Assembly (NCBI RefSeq): GCF_004212635.1 | Contig: NZ_PSRT01000010.1 | Span: 1-64,000 of the forward strand | DNA from: Bradyrhizobium genosp. SA-3 | Lineage (GTDB): Bacteria; Pseudomonadota; Alphaproteobacteria; Rhizobiales; Xanthobacteraceae | Reading direction: 5' to 3' | DNA: 64,000 nt | In this document: positions 9,257-20,153 of the stretch, piece by piece | How the letters are laid out: every line of letters starts with the position of its first letter | How positions within the stretch are numbered: position 1 is the first letter of the stretch | The notes under the pieces: model-generated | Told to the model about the DNA's origin: nothing | The model's input: only the letters and a program-made list of their open reading frames with translations | Databases searched by the model: none | Translations under genes and position numbers: made by a program

Positions 9257-12200
9257 CTATTTTGTCGCGGCCGCAGTGCGTGGCAGCCTGATAATGAACT
9301 CAGTAAAGGCATCTGGCTCGGTATCCAAATCGATGCTGCCGCCATGCTGTTTCACGATAATATCGTGACATATCGACAGGCCAAGCCCGGTCCCTTCGCC
9401 AGCCGGCTTAGTCGTGAAGAACGGATTGAATATCTTCTCCTTCACCTCGGCTGGAATACCTGTACCATTGTCGCGAATGCGGATTTCCACGGCTGGACCG
9501 AGACTTCTTGTTGTCGCGCTGAGGGCGGGCTCGAATCCATCTCCGGCGGCTTCCTTACGCTTCATGGCGGCATAGAATCCGTTTGAGATCAAATTGAGAA
9601 GGACCCGTGTGATTTCCTGCGGGTACAGGTCGATAATCCCGGCAGAAGGATCGAGCCTTCGCTCCAGCGTGATGTGAAAGCCCGGCTTTTCCGCGCGCGC
9701 GCCGTGATAGGCGAGATTGAGGCTTTCCTCGACGATCCCATTGATTTCGGCAGCTCGACGCTCGCCAGATCCCTGTCGCGAATGCAGCAGCATATTTTTC
9801 ACAATGGAATCGGCGCGCGCGCCGTGCTGCACAATCCTTATCAGGTTAGCCTGGAGCGTCTGGGTGACTTCGTCGATATCCTGTTTGACCCTCTCGTCCA
9901 ACTGAGTCGCGCGCAGCTTTTCGTTCAGCTCGTTGATGAGTTCCGACGAGAGCGATGAGAAATTATTGATGAAATTGAGCGGATTCTTGATCTCATGGGC
10001 GATGCCTGCAGTTAGCTGGCCCAGGGAGGCAAGCTTTTCAGTCTGGATCAATCGATCCTGTGCCGCGCGTAGTTCTTCAAGCGACTGCGAAAGCTCCTTC
10101 GTGCGCTTGCGCAATTCATTCAAGAGACGGGCGTTTTCGATAGCGATGACGGCCTGACTCGCAAAATTGGAAACCAGCTCGATCTGCTTGGCAGTGAACA
10201 ATTTGACTTCCTGGCGGAAGATCGTGATCGTCCCTATTAGCTCGTCTTCCCTAAGCATGGGAACGATGACGAGAGTTCTTGCTCCCGCAAGGTTCGCGAG
10301 CGCGCGGACGTTAGGGTTGCCTTCGATGTAAGGCGGCTGGCTCCGGATGTCTTCGATGTGGACGGTTTGATGCGTCTTCTCGACAGTGCCGAGACCGCTA
10401 GCGGGGTGCGGACGAATGCTCTGGTAAAGTCGGGCTTCAACATAGGCCTGCGGCGCGTTGTATAGGGCGACGGTGCGGAAGCCGCCTTCCTCATAGAGAT
10501 TCATGGTACCGAACCGAGCCCCGCAGATGCGAGTCGCATTCTCCAGCATCTTGTTGAAGACCGGCTCTAATTCGCCGGCGGATGCGCTGATCGTCGCCAA
10601 GACTTCAGCAGTCGCGGTCTGCTGCTCGAGTGACTCCGTAAGCTCGCGCGTGCGCTCCTGTACCTGTTCGAACAGCCTAACATTGCCAATCGCAATCACC
10701 GCCTGATCAGCGAAGGTTTGAAGCAGAGCAATCTGCTTGGCGTTGAACGGACTGATTTCGGTGCGCCGAAGCGCTATGGCCCCGATGCTGTCGCCCTCGC
10801 GTAACAGCGGCACGCTGAGTACCGTGCGAACGTTCGAGCGCCGTGCGAATTCCCTTGCAACGGGAAACTCGTCGCCCCCTGGTCCGAGGAGATCGCTTAT
10901 GTGAACAGGTACGCGGTCGATAATCGCTCGACCGGAAGGCGTTTGGCGGTTGATCTTTTGTCGTTGCCAAACCGCCGGGATGGAACCGTGGTGCGCCGAG
11001 GATACAAGTTCATCGGCAACTTTCAGGATAGCTAGCGCATCATCCCCTTCACAAAGCTCGCACGCGCATTCAACAATAGCCTTAAGGACCGGGCCGACGT
11101 CGGTCGGCGAGGAGGCGATCACTCTTAAGATATTGGCACTGCCGGTCTGGTGAGTGAGCGCTTCCTGCAGGTCGCGGCTCTTGGCCTGGACCTCCTCGAA
11201 CAGTCGAACGTTTCCAATCGCGATGACTGCCTGGTCGGCGAATGTCTGCAGGAGGCGGATCTGTTTATCGTTGAAGGGATTCACTTCGGTGCGCCGGAGA
11301 GTAATGACGCCAATAGCTTCGCCCTCGCGCAGAAGCGGTACACTGAGGATGGTCCGCACGCCGTCGTCGCGTCTGAGTTCTCGTCCATCAGGAAATGCAT
11401 CGCCCTCGGGCGAGGTGATGTCGGAGACCTGGACCGGACTCCGATCGAGAACCGAGCGGCCGGCGGTCCATTTGCGATTGATGGGCCACGTTGCGTGGGA
11501 AGGCTGGATCGGACCGTGATGTGCAACGAGTTGGAGATGGTCGTTCCTTCTCAGGCGAAGCACCGCATCGGAGCTTTCGCAGAGCTCACAGGCACTTTCG
11601 ACAACCGCCTTTAATATCGGATCGATCTCGGTCGGGGAGGACGCGATGACCTTCAAAATGTTGGCGCTGCCGGTTTGGTGCGTCAGGGCCTCCTGCAGAT
11701 CACGGCTCGTGGCTTGCACTTCCTCGAAAAGACGCACGTTCTCGATGGCTATGACCGCCTGATCGGCAAACGTCGAAACCAGCTCGACCTGTTTCTCAGA
11801 AAACGATTGAACCGTCGTTCGGCCCAGGAACAGAACTCCGATCGGCTCCTCTTCGCGCATCATCGGCACACCGAGTAACGTGCGATAGCCAGCGGCCTTC
11901 TGCATGTCATGGTATGCGTATTCGGGATCGGCCAGTACGTCCAGGATCTGAACGGACCTGTGTTCGAGGAGGACCCGGCCGATCAAACTGCCTCTGCCGG
12001 GCTGAAGCCGATGAACGTCGGCGACCTTGACCCAATCCACGCGAAAATTGTAGCCGGTGGCATGATAGAATCCGCGCTCGTCCTTGCGCGCAATGGCCGC
12101 CATGTCCGCATTGCATAGACGCGCTGCCGATTCCGTCAGCGTATCAAGCACCTTGTGAAGGTCGAAGGCCGAACGGCTGATGACCTTTAACACGTCTGCA

Positions 12201-13381
12201 GTCGCTGTCTGCTGCTGCAATGACTCGGTAAGATCATTGGTCCGACGCTGAAGTTGATCGAACAGACGAACGTTTTCGATCGCGATCACTGCTTGGTCGG
12301 CGAAGGTAGTGACGAGCTCGATCTGCTTGTCGGTGAAGGGCTCGGTGCGTTGACGCGCGAGCACAATTGTCCCGATCGGTTCGTTCTGGCGCAACAGCGG
12401 TACACAAACGGCCGTATGCTGCCCAGCGAGGTTCGTCGATTCCTGCAGCGTATATTCGGGGTCCGAGGCGACATCGAGGATTTGAACCGGACGCTTTTCG
12501 ATCACCGCCCGTCCGGTAATCGTGCCGCGACCCGGAGCGATCGGGTGATTCCTGAGAAAGTCGACATACTCTGCGGTGTAACCGACGGCTGCTCCGGCGC
12601 GGTAGAGATTGCCCTCGCGCCGCATGATGAAGGCCATTTCAGCGTTGCATAAACGCGCCGCGGTCTGGACGAGTGTATCGAGCACGGGCTGCAAATCAAA
12701 GGTCGAGCGGCTGATCGTTTTTAGGACGTCTCCGACCGCGGTCTGCTGCTGAAGCGATTCAGTTAAGTCGTCTGTGCGCTGCTGCACTTCGCTGAATAAC
12801 CGCGCGTTTTCGATTGCGATCACCGCCTGGTCTGCAAAGGTCCGCAGCAGTTGCTTGTCCTGCTCGGCAAAGTTGCCTGGTTGGGCGCGCGTGACGCTGA
12901 TCATGCCGATTGAAGTGCCGTCCTTCATGATCGGTGCGAAGAGCATCGCGCGGAAACCACGCAACCGGGCGACGTCTCGGATCTGCAGCTCGGAGATGGC
13001 CTCGGTGTCGGGGATAGGGACAATCTTTCCCGATGAGGCGAGTTGGAAGCTTGGAAAGTCTGCAATCGGCCGCGGGAACATATGGGTCAGATGTTCATCG
13101 GCTACAGCATTCGTCCGGGTGAATGCCGCAAGCTGCGCGATTCCGTCGATGAAGCGGAACACCGTGGTGGAAAAGCCTCCAATTAGCCGGTTGGCGCTGG
13201 TGGCGATTGCGTTGAAGACCGGCTGCACGTCGGGGGGCGAAGTTGCGATCACCCTTAAGATATCGGCAGTCGCGCTCTCGCGATCAAGCGCGGCGCGCAG
13301 CTCGGCCAATAGCCGGGCGTTTTCCTGCTTCAAATCCGCCACCACGTCTTGTGAGAGCGCGGGCATCGGATAGCAATCCAT
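9257..13381 (-). CDS. Six-GAF soluble hybrid-free sensor histidine kinase
   Basis: Very large (about 1374 residues) cytoplasmic histidine kinase. Six GAF domains are arranged head to tail with a period of about 177 residues; each ends in a near-identical module ([16 protein letters not shown]) followed by a short coiled-coil linker and the next domain's VLKVIASSP-like start. The HisKA-type phospho-acceptor is His about 1129 in [13 protein letters not shown], and the ATPase domain has [19 protein letters not shown] and GEGTGLGLS. No membrane helix, PAS or receiver was found. ATG 13381 is chosen, though TTG 13411 and a further ATG near 13366 are open. Ligands are unknown; GAFs could bind cyclic nucleotides, haem or bilins, but no chromophore Cys was identified with confidence. 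Confidence 0.93.
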   Translation of the reverse strand: MDCYPMPALSQDVVADLKQENARLLAELRAALDRESATADILRVIATSPPDVQPVFNAIATSANRLIGGFSTTVFRFIDGIAQLAAFTRTNAVADEHLTHMFPRPIADFPSFQLASSGKIVPIPDTEAISELQIRDVARLRGFRAMLFAPIMKDGTSIGMISVTRAQPGNFAEQDKQLLRTFADQAVIAIENARLFSEVQQRTDDLTESLQQQTAVGDVLKTISRSTFDLQPVLDTLVQTAARLCNAEMAFIMRREGNLYRAGAAVGYTAEYVDFLRNHPIAPGRGTITGRAVIEKRPVQILDVASDPEYTLQESTNLAGQHTAVCVPLLRQNEPIGTIVLARQRTEPFTDKQIELVTTFADQAVIAIENVRLFDQLQRRTNDLTESLQQQTATADVLKVISRSAFDLHKVLDTLTESAARLCNADMAAIARKDERGFYHATGYNFRVDWVKVADVHRLQPGRGSLIGRVLLEHRSVQILDVLADPEYAYHDMQKAAGYRTLLGVPMMREEEPIGVLFLGRTTVQSFSEKQVELVSTFADQAVIAIENVRLFEEVQATSRDLQEALTHQTGSANILKVIASSPTEIDPILKAVVESACELCESSDAVLRLRRNDHLQLVAHHGPIQPSHATWPINRKWTAGRSVLDRSPVQVSDITSPEGDAFPDGRELRRDDGVRTILSVPLLREGEAIGVITLRRTEVNPFNDKQIRLLQTFADQAVIAIGNVRLFEEVQAKSRDLQEALTHQTGSANILRVIASSPTDVGPVLKAIVECACELCEGDDALAILKVADELVSSAHHGSIPAVWQRQKINRQTPSGRAIIDRVPVHISDLLGPGGDEFPVAREFARRSNVRTVLSVPLLREGDSIGAIALRRTEISPFNAKQIALLQTFADQAVIAIGNVRLFEQVQERTRELTESLEQQTATAEVLATISASAGELEPVFNKMLENATRICGARFGTMNLYEEGGFRTVALYNAPQAYVEARLYQSIRPHPASGLGTVEKTHQTVHIEDIRSQPPYIEGNPNVRALANLAGARTLVIVPMLREDELIGTITIFRQEVKLFTAKQIELVSNFASQAVIAIENARLLNELRKRTKELSQSLEELRAAQDRLIQTEKLASLGQLTAGIAHEIKNPLNFINNFSSLSSELINELNEKLRATQLDERVKQDIDEVTQTLQANLIRIVQHGARADSIVKNMLLHSRQGSGERRAAEINGIVEESLNLAYHGARAEKPGFHITLERRLDPSAGIIDLYPQEITRVLLNLISNGFYAAMKRKEAAGDGFEPALSATTRSLGPAVEIRIRDNGTGIPAEVKEKIFNPFFTTKPAGEGTGLGLSICHDIIVKQHGGSIDLDTEPDAFTEFIIRLPRTAAATK

Positions 13382-13702
13382 ATCGCCGAATGCATCGCGG
13401 CATCCGGCCAAAATATGCGGCAGTTTCGACTTGGATTATTTCACTTCGGAGCGCGTTCGGCCAGCCATATCGTAAGTTGATGCGCGCCCAATTACCCGCT
13501 GCCCTGCTGCCAAGGTGCACCTCCGCCGGCGGGTCTGGCGGTGACGAGCGTGCACTCGAAGATGGATGTAAAGCAGATGGAGGCGATCGCCGCGCCGCGG
13601 CTTACGTGCGCCGACGGGCTCTCCAAGTCTCCGTCGCGATTGCCAGAGCAGACGTACTGGAATGCCTACGATCGGGACGGCAAGGCGAGAGCCGATCTCG
13701 CC
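13382..13702. other. Intergenic region upstream of the multi-GAF kinase
   Basis: About 320 bases between the kinase start and the stop of the CAP-domain gene. The reading frames in it show no recognisable protein and no strong promoter, repeat or hairpin stands out. It presumably carries the promoter of the kinase operon. Confidence 0.5.
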
Positions 13703-14251
13703 TCAGATGCAGAGGCTGAGCAGCTTGATGTAGCAGCCGCTGGATTTGGGCGGGCTCGCGGGCGCGGCCTCGCGCTTCACGACAACCAGAGGCTCCTTGT
13801 CCTTCTTTCTCTTGCCCTTCGGCTCGTAGTCGCCGGCGATCACCATCGCCCAATAGATGCGCTTGCCGCTGGCATTCTTGGCGCTCGCGATGCCGACGCG
13901 GGAGGCGTTGTGCAGCAGCAGGTTCTTGCGGTGCCCGGAGGAGTCGATCCACTGCCCCAGGGTCTTCTCGAAATTGTCGTAGCCGTAGGCGATGTTCTCG
14001 GCGGCGCGGCCCGCGCCGGCTGGCGCCACACGGCGGTTGAACGGGCCGAGTGCGTCGTGGCTGAGATCGTCCTTGGCCGCCATCGCGCGGGCCTGGTCCG
14101 TGGCGATGCGGTCAAGGGTTGAATCGCGGACGACGCGGACTTCGCCGTGCTTGAGGCGGAAGCTCGAGATCAGGTCGGCGGGGGACTCGGCCATTGCGGG
14201 TGTGATGGCCAAAAATAAGCCGGCGATCAGGCCGCCAACCACACGATGCAT
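13703..14251 (-). CDS. Secreted CAP-domain (SCP/PR-1-like) protein
   Basis: 182-residue exported protein. A signal peptide (MHRVVGGLIAGLFLAITPAMA) precedes a CAP domain with SLDRIATDQARAMA-like helix (here TLDRIATDQARAMA), the His of LSHDALG, and the signatures AENIAYGYD and WIDSSGHRKNLLLHNASRVG. A Lys-rich linker and a short Cys-containing tail (SGCYIKLLSLCI) follow. Bacterial CAP proteins are of mostly unknown function. ATG 14251 gives the cleanest signal peptide and has GGGGGA upstream; ATG 14272 and TTG 14314 are alternatives. Confidence 0.9.
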   Translation of the reverse strand: MHRVVGGLIAGLFLAITPAMAESPADLISSFRLKHGEVRVVRDSTLDRIATDQARAMAAKDDLSHDALGPFNRRVAPAGAGRAAENIAYGYDNFEKTLGQWIDSSGHRKNLLLHNASRVGIASAKNASGKRIYWAMVIAGDYEPKGKRKKDKEPLVVVKREAAPASPPKSSGCYIKLLSLCI

Positions 14252-14341
14252 CACCGTCCCCCGAATGCCCATAACCCGCCAAGCCCGAATGATCCGACGC
14301 TTCTCTATCGCCAATGTGGACGCTTCAAGGCGCGCCAGGCC

Positions 14342-15436
14342 CTAGCTCGCTGGCAGATCCGCCTCGAAATTGAAGCGGTCGCGCAGGTTCTTGCGCTGCT
14401 CGAGGATGTCTTTGAGGAAGGCGCGGTCCTGATCGTTCTTCATCATCGGCTCGATCAGGTCGAGCTGATTCATGGCGACCAGTTGCAGGATCTCGGTGCG
14501 CGCTTTGCCACTGGTGTCGCGGGGCAGGGCGTGAACAACCTGGATGTGTTCCGGCGGCTTCGGGCCCTTGGCGGCCGCAAGCTCGTTGCGGAGCTCGCCT
14601 TCGAGCGAGGCCTGGTCGGCTTCGACGAAGGCATAGAGCCCGACGCCGGAGCGGCGGTCGGCAAAGGCGACGATGGCGGTGTCGCGCACGGCCGGGTTCT
14701 TGCGGATCAGTTCCGCCAGCACCGGCGCGTCGTTGACGAGCCGGCGGCCACCACCCTCGCGGTCGGTGAAGTTGAACAGGCCGCGGGTGATGGCGCGATA
14801 GACCTTCTTGCCGGTGACAAGCCATAGGCTCGCGGCAAACGATTTTTTCGCGAGGATTTTTCGCTCGCGCGGTGTCAGTGCGTCGGGTGCGTAAGAGCGC
14901 TTATGCTTGAGCAGATGTCGGAGGTCTTCATAGGCAAGGATGCGATAGAGCCGGCCGCGCCGCGCAAAGCAGGCCGCGAGCTGGAAGTCGGTCACATAGG
15001 CGCGGCCGTTGCGACCAACCAGCCAGTTCTGCTCCTTGGCGAGATCGTTGTGGCAGATGCCGGCGCGGCGAAGCCGCCGCAGCGCGGCTTTGGCCGAGCG
15101 GAAATAGGCGAGGTCGCCATGCGGCTTGGCCAGATGCAGCGCGACGCCGTCAACGAAGCCGCGCACCAGCGCGCGGCGTCCGCCCCACAGCAGCTCCGGA
15201 CCGACGTTAAGGCCTTTGGCAAGCTCTAGCGCGCGCTTCTCGCGGGCGAACAGATGGCGTGCCAGCAGGTACGACCACCACGGCACCTCGTCGAGCCGGC
15301 GCAGCACCGCGTCGACCTCGACGTTCTCGCTGCGGAAACGGCCGCGCTCGACGGTCGAGAACACGTCGCGCTTGAGCAGCACGCCCTCGGTCCAGCGCGC
15401 CGAGAGTGCCGCGGCGTCGTCTTGTGGGAGGCTCAT
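14342..15436 (-). CDS. RIO/Kdo-type small kinase fused to AMP-binding-enzyme C-terminal domain
   Basis: 364-residue two-part protein. Residues about 20-215 form an atypical protein/sugar-kinase fold: catalytic loop HNDLAKEQN (His129-Asn137, catalytic Asp131) and metal-binding DFQ (Asp150) replacing DFG. Residues about 235-345 match the small C-terminal domain of acyl-adenylate synthetases, including LPRDTSGKARTEIL with the catalytic-type Lys311. The large adenylate-forming N-terminal domain is absent. ATG 15436 lies 7 bases after the trmFO stop, so the pair is probably one transcript. The substrate of the kinase and the role of the ANL tail are unknown. Confidence 0.85.
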   Translation of the reverse strand: MSLPQDDAAALSARWTEGVLLKRDVFSTVERGRFRSENVEVDAVLRRLDEVPWWSYLLARHLFAREKRALELAKGLNVGPELLWGGRRALVRGFVDGVALHLAKPHGDLAYFRSAKAALRRLRRAGICHNDLAKEQNWLVGRNGRAYVTDFQLAACFARRGRLYRILAYEDLRHLLKHKRSYAPDALTPRERKILAKKSFAASLWLVTGKKVYRAITRGLFNFTDREGGGRRLVNDAPVLAELIRKNPAVRDTAIVAFADRRSGVGLYAFVEADQASLEGELRNELAAAKGPKPPEHIQVVHALPRDTSGKARTEILQLVAMNQLDLIEPMMKNDQDRAFLKDILEQRKNLRDRFNFEADLPAS

Positions 15437-15443
15437 CGAAAAC

Positions 15444-16871
15444 TCACGCTGCGGCGGCAATGCGCAGGTGATCGGCGATCCAGCGATCGAGATCGGCGAG
15501 CGCGCGTGCGCTCATCGCCTGCTTCTTGGCCACCGTCTTCTCGTTGCCGCGCAGCCGCGTGCCGTCGGCCTTCTTGGTCGGCACGATCGCGAGCGGCGGG
15601 AATAGGCCGAAATTGATGTTCATCGGCTGGAACGAGCGCGTGCCGGGCTCGATGGTTTCGATATGGCCGCCGGTGATGTGACCGAGCAGCGATCCCAGCG
15701 CCGTAGTGCCAGGCGGGCTCGCCAGTGTCGCGCCGCGTGCATCTGCTGCCGCATAGAGGCCGGCGATCAGGCCGACGCTGGCGGATTCCACATAGCCCTC
15801 GCAGCCCGTCATCTGACCGGCAAAGCGCAACCGCGGCTGCGCGCGCAGGCGCAACTGGCCATCGAGCAGCTTTGGCGAGTTAAGGAAGGTGTTGCGATGC
15901 AGGCCGCCGAGGCGGGCGAATTCGGCCTTCTCCAATCCCGGAATGGTGCGGAAGATGCGCTGCTGCTCGCCGTATTTCAGCTTCGTCTGGAAGCCGACGA
16001 TGTTGTAGAGCGTGCCGAGCTTGTTGTCCTGGCGCAGCTGCACGATCGCGTAAGGCTTTGTGGTCGGATCGTTCGGATTGGTGAGGCCGACCGGCTTCAT
16101 CGGACCGTGGCGCAACGTCTCGGGGCCGCGTTCCGCCATGACCTCGATCGGCAGGCAGCCGTCGAAATAGGGCGTGTTGGTCTCCCACTCCTTGAACTCG
16201 GTCTTCTCGCCGGCGATCAGTGCCGCGACGAAGCCGTCATACTGCTCCTTGGTCATTGGGCAGTTGATGTAGTCGGCGCCGTTGCCGCCAGGACCGACCT
16301 TGTCGTAGCGCGACTGGAACCAGGCCACCGACATGTCGATGGACTCGCGGTGCACGATCGGCGCGATCGCGTCGAAGAAGGCGAGCGCGTTTTCGTCCGT
16401 CAGCTCGCGGATGGCATCAGCCAGCGGCGCAGAGGTGAGGGGGCCGGTCGCGACGATGACGTTGCTCCAGTCGGCCGGCGGCAGGCCTGCGACCTCGCCG
16501 CGGGCGATCTCGATCAGGGGATGGTCGTTCAGCGCCTTGGTGACGGCCGCGGAGAAGCCCTCGCGGTCGACGGCCAGGGCGCCGCCGGCGGGTACCTGGT
16601 TGGCATCGGCCGCGCGCATGATCAGCGAGTCGAGCTGGCGCATCTCCGCATGCAGCAGGCCGACGGCGTTGTTGGCGGCGTCGTCCGAGCGGAACGAATT
16701 GGAGCAGACGAGTTCGGCGAGCCCGTCGGTGCGGTGCGCCTCGGTCATGCGGGTCGGCCGCATCTCGTGCAACACCACGGCCACGCCGGATTTGGCCACC
16801 TGCCAGGCGGCTTCGGAACCGGCAAGGCCGGCGCCAATCACGTGCACGATGTTGGATTGGGATCCTGTCAT
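15444..16871 (-). CDS. trmFO: Methylenetetrahydrofolate-tRNA uracil-5-methyltransferase TrmFO
   Basis: Folate- and FAD-dependent enzyme that makes ribothymidine at position 54 of the tRNA T-loop. The 475-residue product starts with the FAD Rossmann motif [13 protein letters not shown] and carries the family signatures [58 protein letters not shown] and NINFGLFPP. Length is slightly longer than typical (about 440-470). The fused kinase gene follows directly. Confidence 0.97.
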   Translation of the reverse strand: MTGSQSNIVHVIGAGLAGSEAAWQVAKSGVAVVLHEMRPTRMTEAHRTDGLAELVCSNSFRSDDAANNAVGLLHAEMRQLDSLIMRAADANQVPAGGALAVDREGFSAAVTKALNDHPLIEIARGEVAGLPPADWSNVIVATGPLTSAPLADAIRELTDENALAFFDAIAPIVHRESIDMSVAWFQSRYDKVGPGGNGADYINCPMTKEQYDGFVAALIAGEKTEFKEWETNTPYFDGCLPIEVMAERGPETLRHGPMKPVGLTNPNDPTTKPYAIVQLRQDNKLGTLYNIVGFQTKLKYGEQQRIFRTIPGLEKAEFARLGGLHRNTFLNSPKLLDGQLRLRAQPRLRFAGQMTGCEGYVESASVGLIAGLYAAADARGATLASPPGTTALGSLLGHITGGHIETIEPGTRSFQPMNINFGLFPPLAIVPTKKADGTRLRGNEKTVAKKQAMSARALADLDRWIADHLRIAAAA

Positions 16872-16997
16872 GGGGCGGACAGGTAGCGCTTTTCGGCGCC
16901 CAGTGGAATCGCCGAGATCGAGTTTTCTGCCACCAGATGCGACAACGCCCGCACGAGGCGGGCGCTATCGGTTCGTCCGGTGAAGGGCTGAACGATA

Positions 16998-17150
16998 TCA
17001 GCCCTGATACTGGCCGGCGGCAACGCGCGGGATGTCCGAGCGATCGAGGCCGATATCGGCCAGTTCGCGATCGCTGAGCTGGGACAGCTCGGCAACATTG
17101 CGCTGATAGTCCCGGAAGGCCTGGATCATGCGGATGAGCGAGAGCAGCAT
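16998..17150 (-). CDS. DUF1127 small protein
   Basis: 50-residue Arg-rich helical protein with the DUF1127 signature LSQLSDRELADIGLDRSDIPRVA. ATG 17150 is preceded by AGGAG at a good distance. Members of the family in other alphaproteobacteria act in small-RNA, phosphate or carbon-metabolism regulation, but the role of this copy is unknown. It stands alone, 120 bases upstream of trmFO on the same strand. Confidence 0.85.
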   Translation of the reverse strand: MLLSLIRMIQAFRDYQRNVAELSQLSDRELADIGLDRSDIPRVAAGQYQG

Positions 17151-17501
17151 TAGTAGTCTCCTGTAGTTCGATTCAGCCCTTGCCCGGGCCTCATCGTTGA
17201 AATGAATATAGGTGAGAGTGGTGCAGTGCGAAAGTTCCGATGTTGCGATGCAGCTAGGCGAAGAATGCATAGCTCTGATAACCGATGATTAACCCGAGGG
17301 CAGTCCCGCTCAAGCCGCGGGCGGGACAAGCAGTTTTGTGCCATAAATGTCCGTGAATTCACGGGGTTATTGGGGATCATGCAGTTTAATACATGATGGA
17401 AGTTTCCGCACCCGCAAGGAATTCTTCCAGCGTCTGAACCCAAGTTAGGCATGCGCGAATCGCATGCGCTGAAGGGAGCGTAAAAATGAATATATGTTCA
17501 T
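17151..17501. other. Intergenic region upstream of the DUF1127 gene
   Basis: About 350 bases with AT-richer stretches than the surroundings. It holds the DUF1127 promoter region and a short palindrome GCATGCGCGAATCGCATGC at 17450-17468. No further gene is supported. Confidence 0.45.
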
Positions 17502-17534
17502 CAAAAAGACTGCCGATTCGCTTCGGAAATCGGC
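17502..17534 (-). terminator. Intrinsic terminator of the lytic transglycosylase gene
   Basis: On the minus strand GCCGATT and AATCGGC (17512-17518 and 17528-17534) form a stem around a 9-base loop, followed by AGTCTTTTTGATG. It lies 20 bases beyond the transglycosylase stop. Confidence 0.7.
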
Positions 17535-17553
17535 TGAATGGCAAAACGAGGAT

Positions 17554-18378
17554 TTAAGGCGCGCGGGCGAGCTGGGTGGCGAAATAGGCAACGGTCTTGG
17601 AATAGACCTCGCTCTTGTTCCACTGCTGGAGCACCGCGAAGTTCGGACTGCCCGGCTGCCAATCCTTGCCGCGCTGCCAGCCATAGCCGGCGAGATAATT
17701 GGCGGTGGAGGCGAGCACATCGGGCGCGTTGTGCAGGAGATCGCGCTTGCCGTTGCCGTCGAAATCGACCGCGTACTTCATCCAGGACGACGGCATGAAC
17801 TGGGTCTGGCCGAGCTCGCCGGCCCAGGCGCCCTTCATGTCGGCGGGTGCGAGATCGCCGCGCTGGACGATGCGCAAGGCATCCATCAGCTCGCCGCGAA
17901 ACTGCTCGGCGCGCCGGCAATCATAGGCCAACGTCGCCAGCGAGCGGATGGTGGCGAACTTGCCGGTGTTGACGCCGAAATCGGTCTCGAGCCCCCAGAT
18001 CGCGACCAAGACCTCGCCGGGGACACCGTAGGCCTGCTCGATGCGCGACAGCACCGAGCCGTATTGCTTCATCATGTTGGAGCCGCGCTGCAGGCGCGGC
18101 GGCACCATGCGGCCGGAAAACTCCTCAAAGGTCTGGGTGAAGACCTTCTGCGAACGGTCGCGGTTGAGCACGCTCTGATCGAGCGTCACACCGGCGAGCC
18201 CCGATGCAATGGCCTGTTGCGAGATGCCCTTGGCCGCGGCGTCGGTTTTGAAGTCCGTAAGCCAGGCGTCGAAATTGCCCGAGCCGCAAGCAACGGCGGC
18301 GAGCGCTGGCTGGGTTGACAGGATGGACGCGGAGAGGGCGAAGGCTGCAAGAGCGAGACGAGAAATCGTCGGGGTCAT
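17554..18378 (-). CDS. Lytic murein transglycosylase, MltB family
   Basis: Exported peptidoglycan hydrolase of 274 residues that would cleave between MurNAc and GlcNAc. A signal peptide (RLALAAFALSASILSTQPALA) is followed by the SLT_2/MltB domain: VLNRDRSQKVFTQTFEEF, the catalytic Glu in AIWGLETDFG, and ELGQTQFMPSSWMKYAVDFDG. The C-terminal peptidoglycan-binding domain present in longer MltB homologues is missing. The start at ATG 18378 gives a proper signal peptide; the longer frame upstream lacks one. Confidence 0.93.
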   Translation of the reverse strand: MTPTISRLALAAFALSASILSTQPALAAVACGSGNFDAWLTDFKTDAAAKGISQQAIASGLAGVTLDQSVLNRDRSQKVFTQTFEEFSGRMVPPRLQRGSNMMKQYGSVLSRIEQAYGVPGEVLVAIWGLETDFGVNTGKFATIRSLATLAYDCRRAEQFRGELMDALRIVQRGDLAPADMKGAWAGELGQTQFMPSSWMKYAVDFDGNGKRDLLHNAPDVLASTANYLAGYGWQRGKDWQPGSPNFAVLQQWNKSEVYSKTVAYFATQLARAP

Positions 18379-18504
18379 CAGATGAAATGAATTCCGTGAA
18401 GTGATCTGACCGGCGCGCGCAATCTCGGTTGTAACCGCGGCCAAAGCAAGGCTGTGACAGCGCGACCCTGCCCGAGCCGGGCAGGATCGCACGTCACGAT
18501 ATCG

Positions 18505-19413
18505 TCAGGCGTCCGTGTTGTTCCTCCAGGGGAAGAGGTTGGCGGGGAAGTCGGCGGCCGGCTTGCGCGGACGATGCGGCGGAGGCGGCACTGGACGTGC
18601 GCCTGGATCGGACACGATCACCTTGCGGTAGAGGTGCCAGGTGGCATGGCCAAGCAGGGGGATCACCACGGCGAGGCCGAGGAACGCCGGCATCGTGCCG
18701 AGCGCCAGCAGCACCGCCACGATCAAGCCCCAGGCCGCCATCGGTGCCGGGTTCTTCGCGACGACGCGCAGCGAGGTGACCATCGCCTCGAATGCACCGG
18801 CATGACGGTCCAGCATCAAGGGGAACGACACGGCGCTGATGCAGAGCGCGGCGAGCGCGAACAGGAAGCCGGTGCCGCAGCCGACCACGATCAGCCACCA
18901 GCCCTGCTGCGTCGTCAGCACGCGCGTGATGAAATCCGAGATACCGGTCACGCCCTCATAGCCGAACGCCGCAACATAGATCGCCTGTGCGGTAGCGACC
19001 CAGGTCACGAACAGAGCGAGCAGCAGCGTGCCGAGGCCGAGCATCGCACCGAAGGAGGGCGAGCGGAGCACCTCCATGGCGTCCCAGGCGGTGGCCTCTT
19101 CATGGCGTTCGCGCCGGCTCGAGAGCTCGTAAAGACCGAGCGCGGCGAAGGGCCCGATCAACGCGAAGCCGGCGGCCAGCGGAAACAGCAGCGGCAGCAC
19201 CGAATAGCCCATCACCACGCGGGCGAGCACGAGGCCGAGCACCGGATAGATCACGCAAAGGATGATGGCGTGGCTCGGAACGGCCTTGAAGTCCTCCCAG
19301 CCGCGCTTCAGCGCGTCGTGCAGGTCGGACAGTTGGATGGTTCGGATCACCGGTCCGGCCGCTTCCGCGGTCCGGGCCGTGCTGGGGACATTGCCCTGGT
19401 AGAGTATGGCCAT
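18505..19413 (-). CDS. DUF2189 integral membrane protein
   Basis: 302-residue membrane protein with the DUF2189 signature: a soluble N-terminus (VIRTIQLSDLHDALKRGWEDF), then six probable membrane segments including YPVLGLVLARVVMGYSVLPL and LLALFVTWVATAQAIYVAAF. A Pro-rich basic tail follows. Function is unknown. ATG 19413 has GGGAG upstream. It is divergent from the DUF3597 gene across a 330-base gap. Confidence 0.88.
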   Translation of the reverse strand: MAILYQGNVPSTARTAEAAGPVIRTIQLSDLHDALKRGWEDFKAVPSHAIILCVIYPVLGLVLARVVMGYSVLPLLFPLAAGFALIGPFAALGLYELSSRRERHEEATAWDAMEVLRSPSFGAMLGLGTLLLALFVTWVATAQAIYVAAFGYEGVTGISDFITRVLTTQQGWWLIVVGCGTGFLFALAALCISAVSFPLMLDRHAGAFEAMVTSLRVVAKNPAPMAAWGLIVAVLLALGTMPAFLGLAVVIPLLGHATWHLYRKVIVSDPGARPVPPPPHRPRKPAADFPANLFPWRNNTDA

Positions 19414-19745
19414 GGTCGCTAGCTCCCTTGCCAAGGGCCGATCTTACGCCGGCAACGGTGCAAGCGGCCGCCTTCTTTGAACGATCGCGATTCCGACCAG
19501 ACGCGAATTCCGGATGGCATCGCGAGCTGAACCGCAAGCGTACTCCCAATTCCGAGTCCTGTCCCTCACGCCTGGGTGAATTTCGATGACGCAGTGCAAA
19601 CCTCGCCGATGTCATTCGGTCGTCATTTCGCCGCAGATAAGCTGATGCTGCGTGCTGGTTCGCAGAACTTCGCGGGCGCAACGCACGAACATCGTCTATA
19701 GTGCCACTCAAGGCCCTTCCAACGGATCCTTTTCGGGGAGCAGAC
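19414..19745. other. Divergent intergenic region between DUF2189 and DUF3597 genes
   Basis: 332 bases that must hold both promoters. No clear operator, repeat or small gene was recognised. Confidence 0.4.
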
Positions 19746-20132
19746 ATGAGCATTTTCGGGAAAATCATGAGCGCGATCTTCGGCAGCCATCCGGCTGCTG
19801 TCGCGCCTGGCGGCAGCGCGCCCGCAGGGGCCGCGCCGGGCACATCGGAGCCGGCTGCCGCGCCCATGGCAGCCGTCGACGTCGCCGCGATCGTCGACAA
19901 GGCGGTGGCTGCGCACAAGGGCGAGAAGCTGGAATGGCGCACCTCCATCGTCGATCTCATGAAGGCGCTCGACATCGATTCCAGCCTTGCTGCGCGCAAA
20001 GATCTCGCCAAGGAGTTGGGCTACACCGGCGATATGAACGACTCGGCGAGCATGAACGTCTGGCTGCACAAGCAGGTGATGTCCAAGCTCGCCGCCAATG
20101 GCGGCAAGCTGCCGCCGGAGATCAAGCACTGA
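19746..20132 (+). CDS. DUF3597 protein
   Basis: 128-residue protein: a short hydrophobic N-terminus (MSIFGKIMSAIFG), an Ala/Pro/Gly-rich linker to about residue 45, then the conserved helical DUF3597 domain (LEWRTSIVDLMKALDIDSSL, ARKDLAKELGY, NVWLHKQVMSKLA). LysM-free and without a standard signal peptide. Function is unknown; the domain is thought to be DNA- or wall-associated in some annotations, but nothing here proves that. An intrinsic terminator follows. Confidence 0.87.
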   Translation: MSIFGKIMSAIFGSHPAAVAPGGSAPAGAAPGTSEPAAAPMAAVDVAAIVDKAVAAHKGEKLEWRTSIVDLMKALDIDSSLAARKDLAKELGYTGDMNDSASMNVWLHKQVMSKLAANGGKLPPEIKH

Positions 20133-20153
20133 CCGATCGCTCGGTCGTACCGC

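Noticed and set aside
9257-13381. Tandem 530-base DNA repeats
   Set aside because: They encode the six GAF domains of one protein and are not an independent repeat element.
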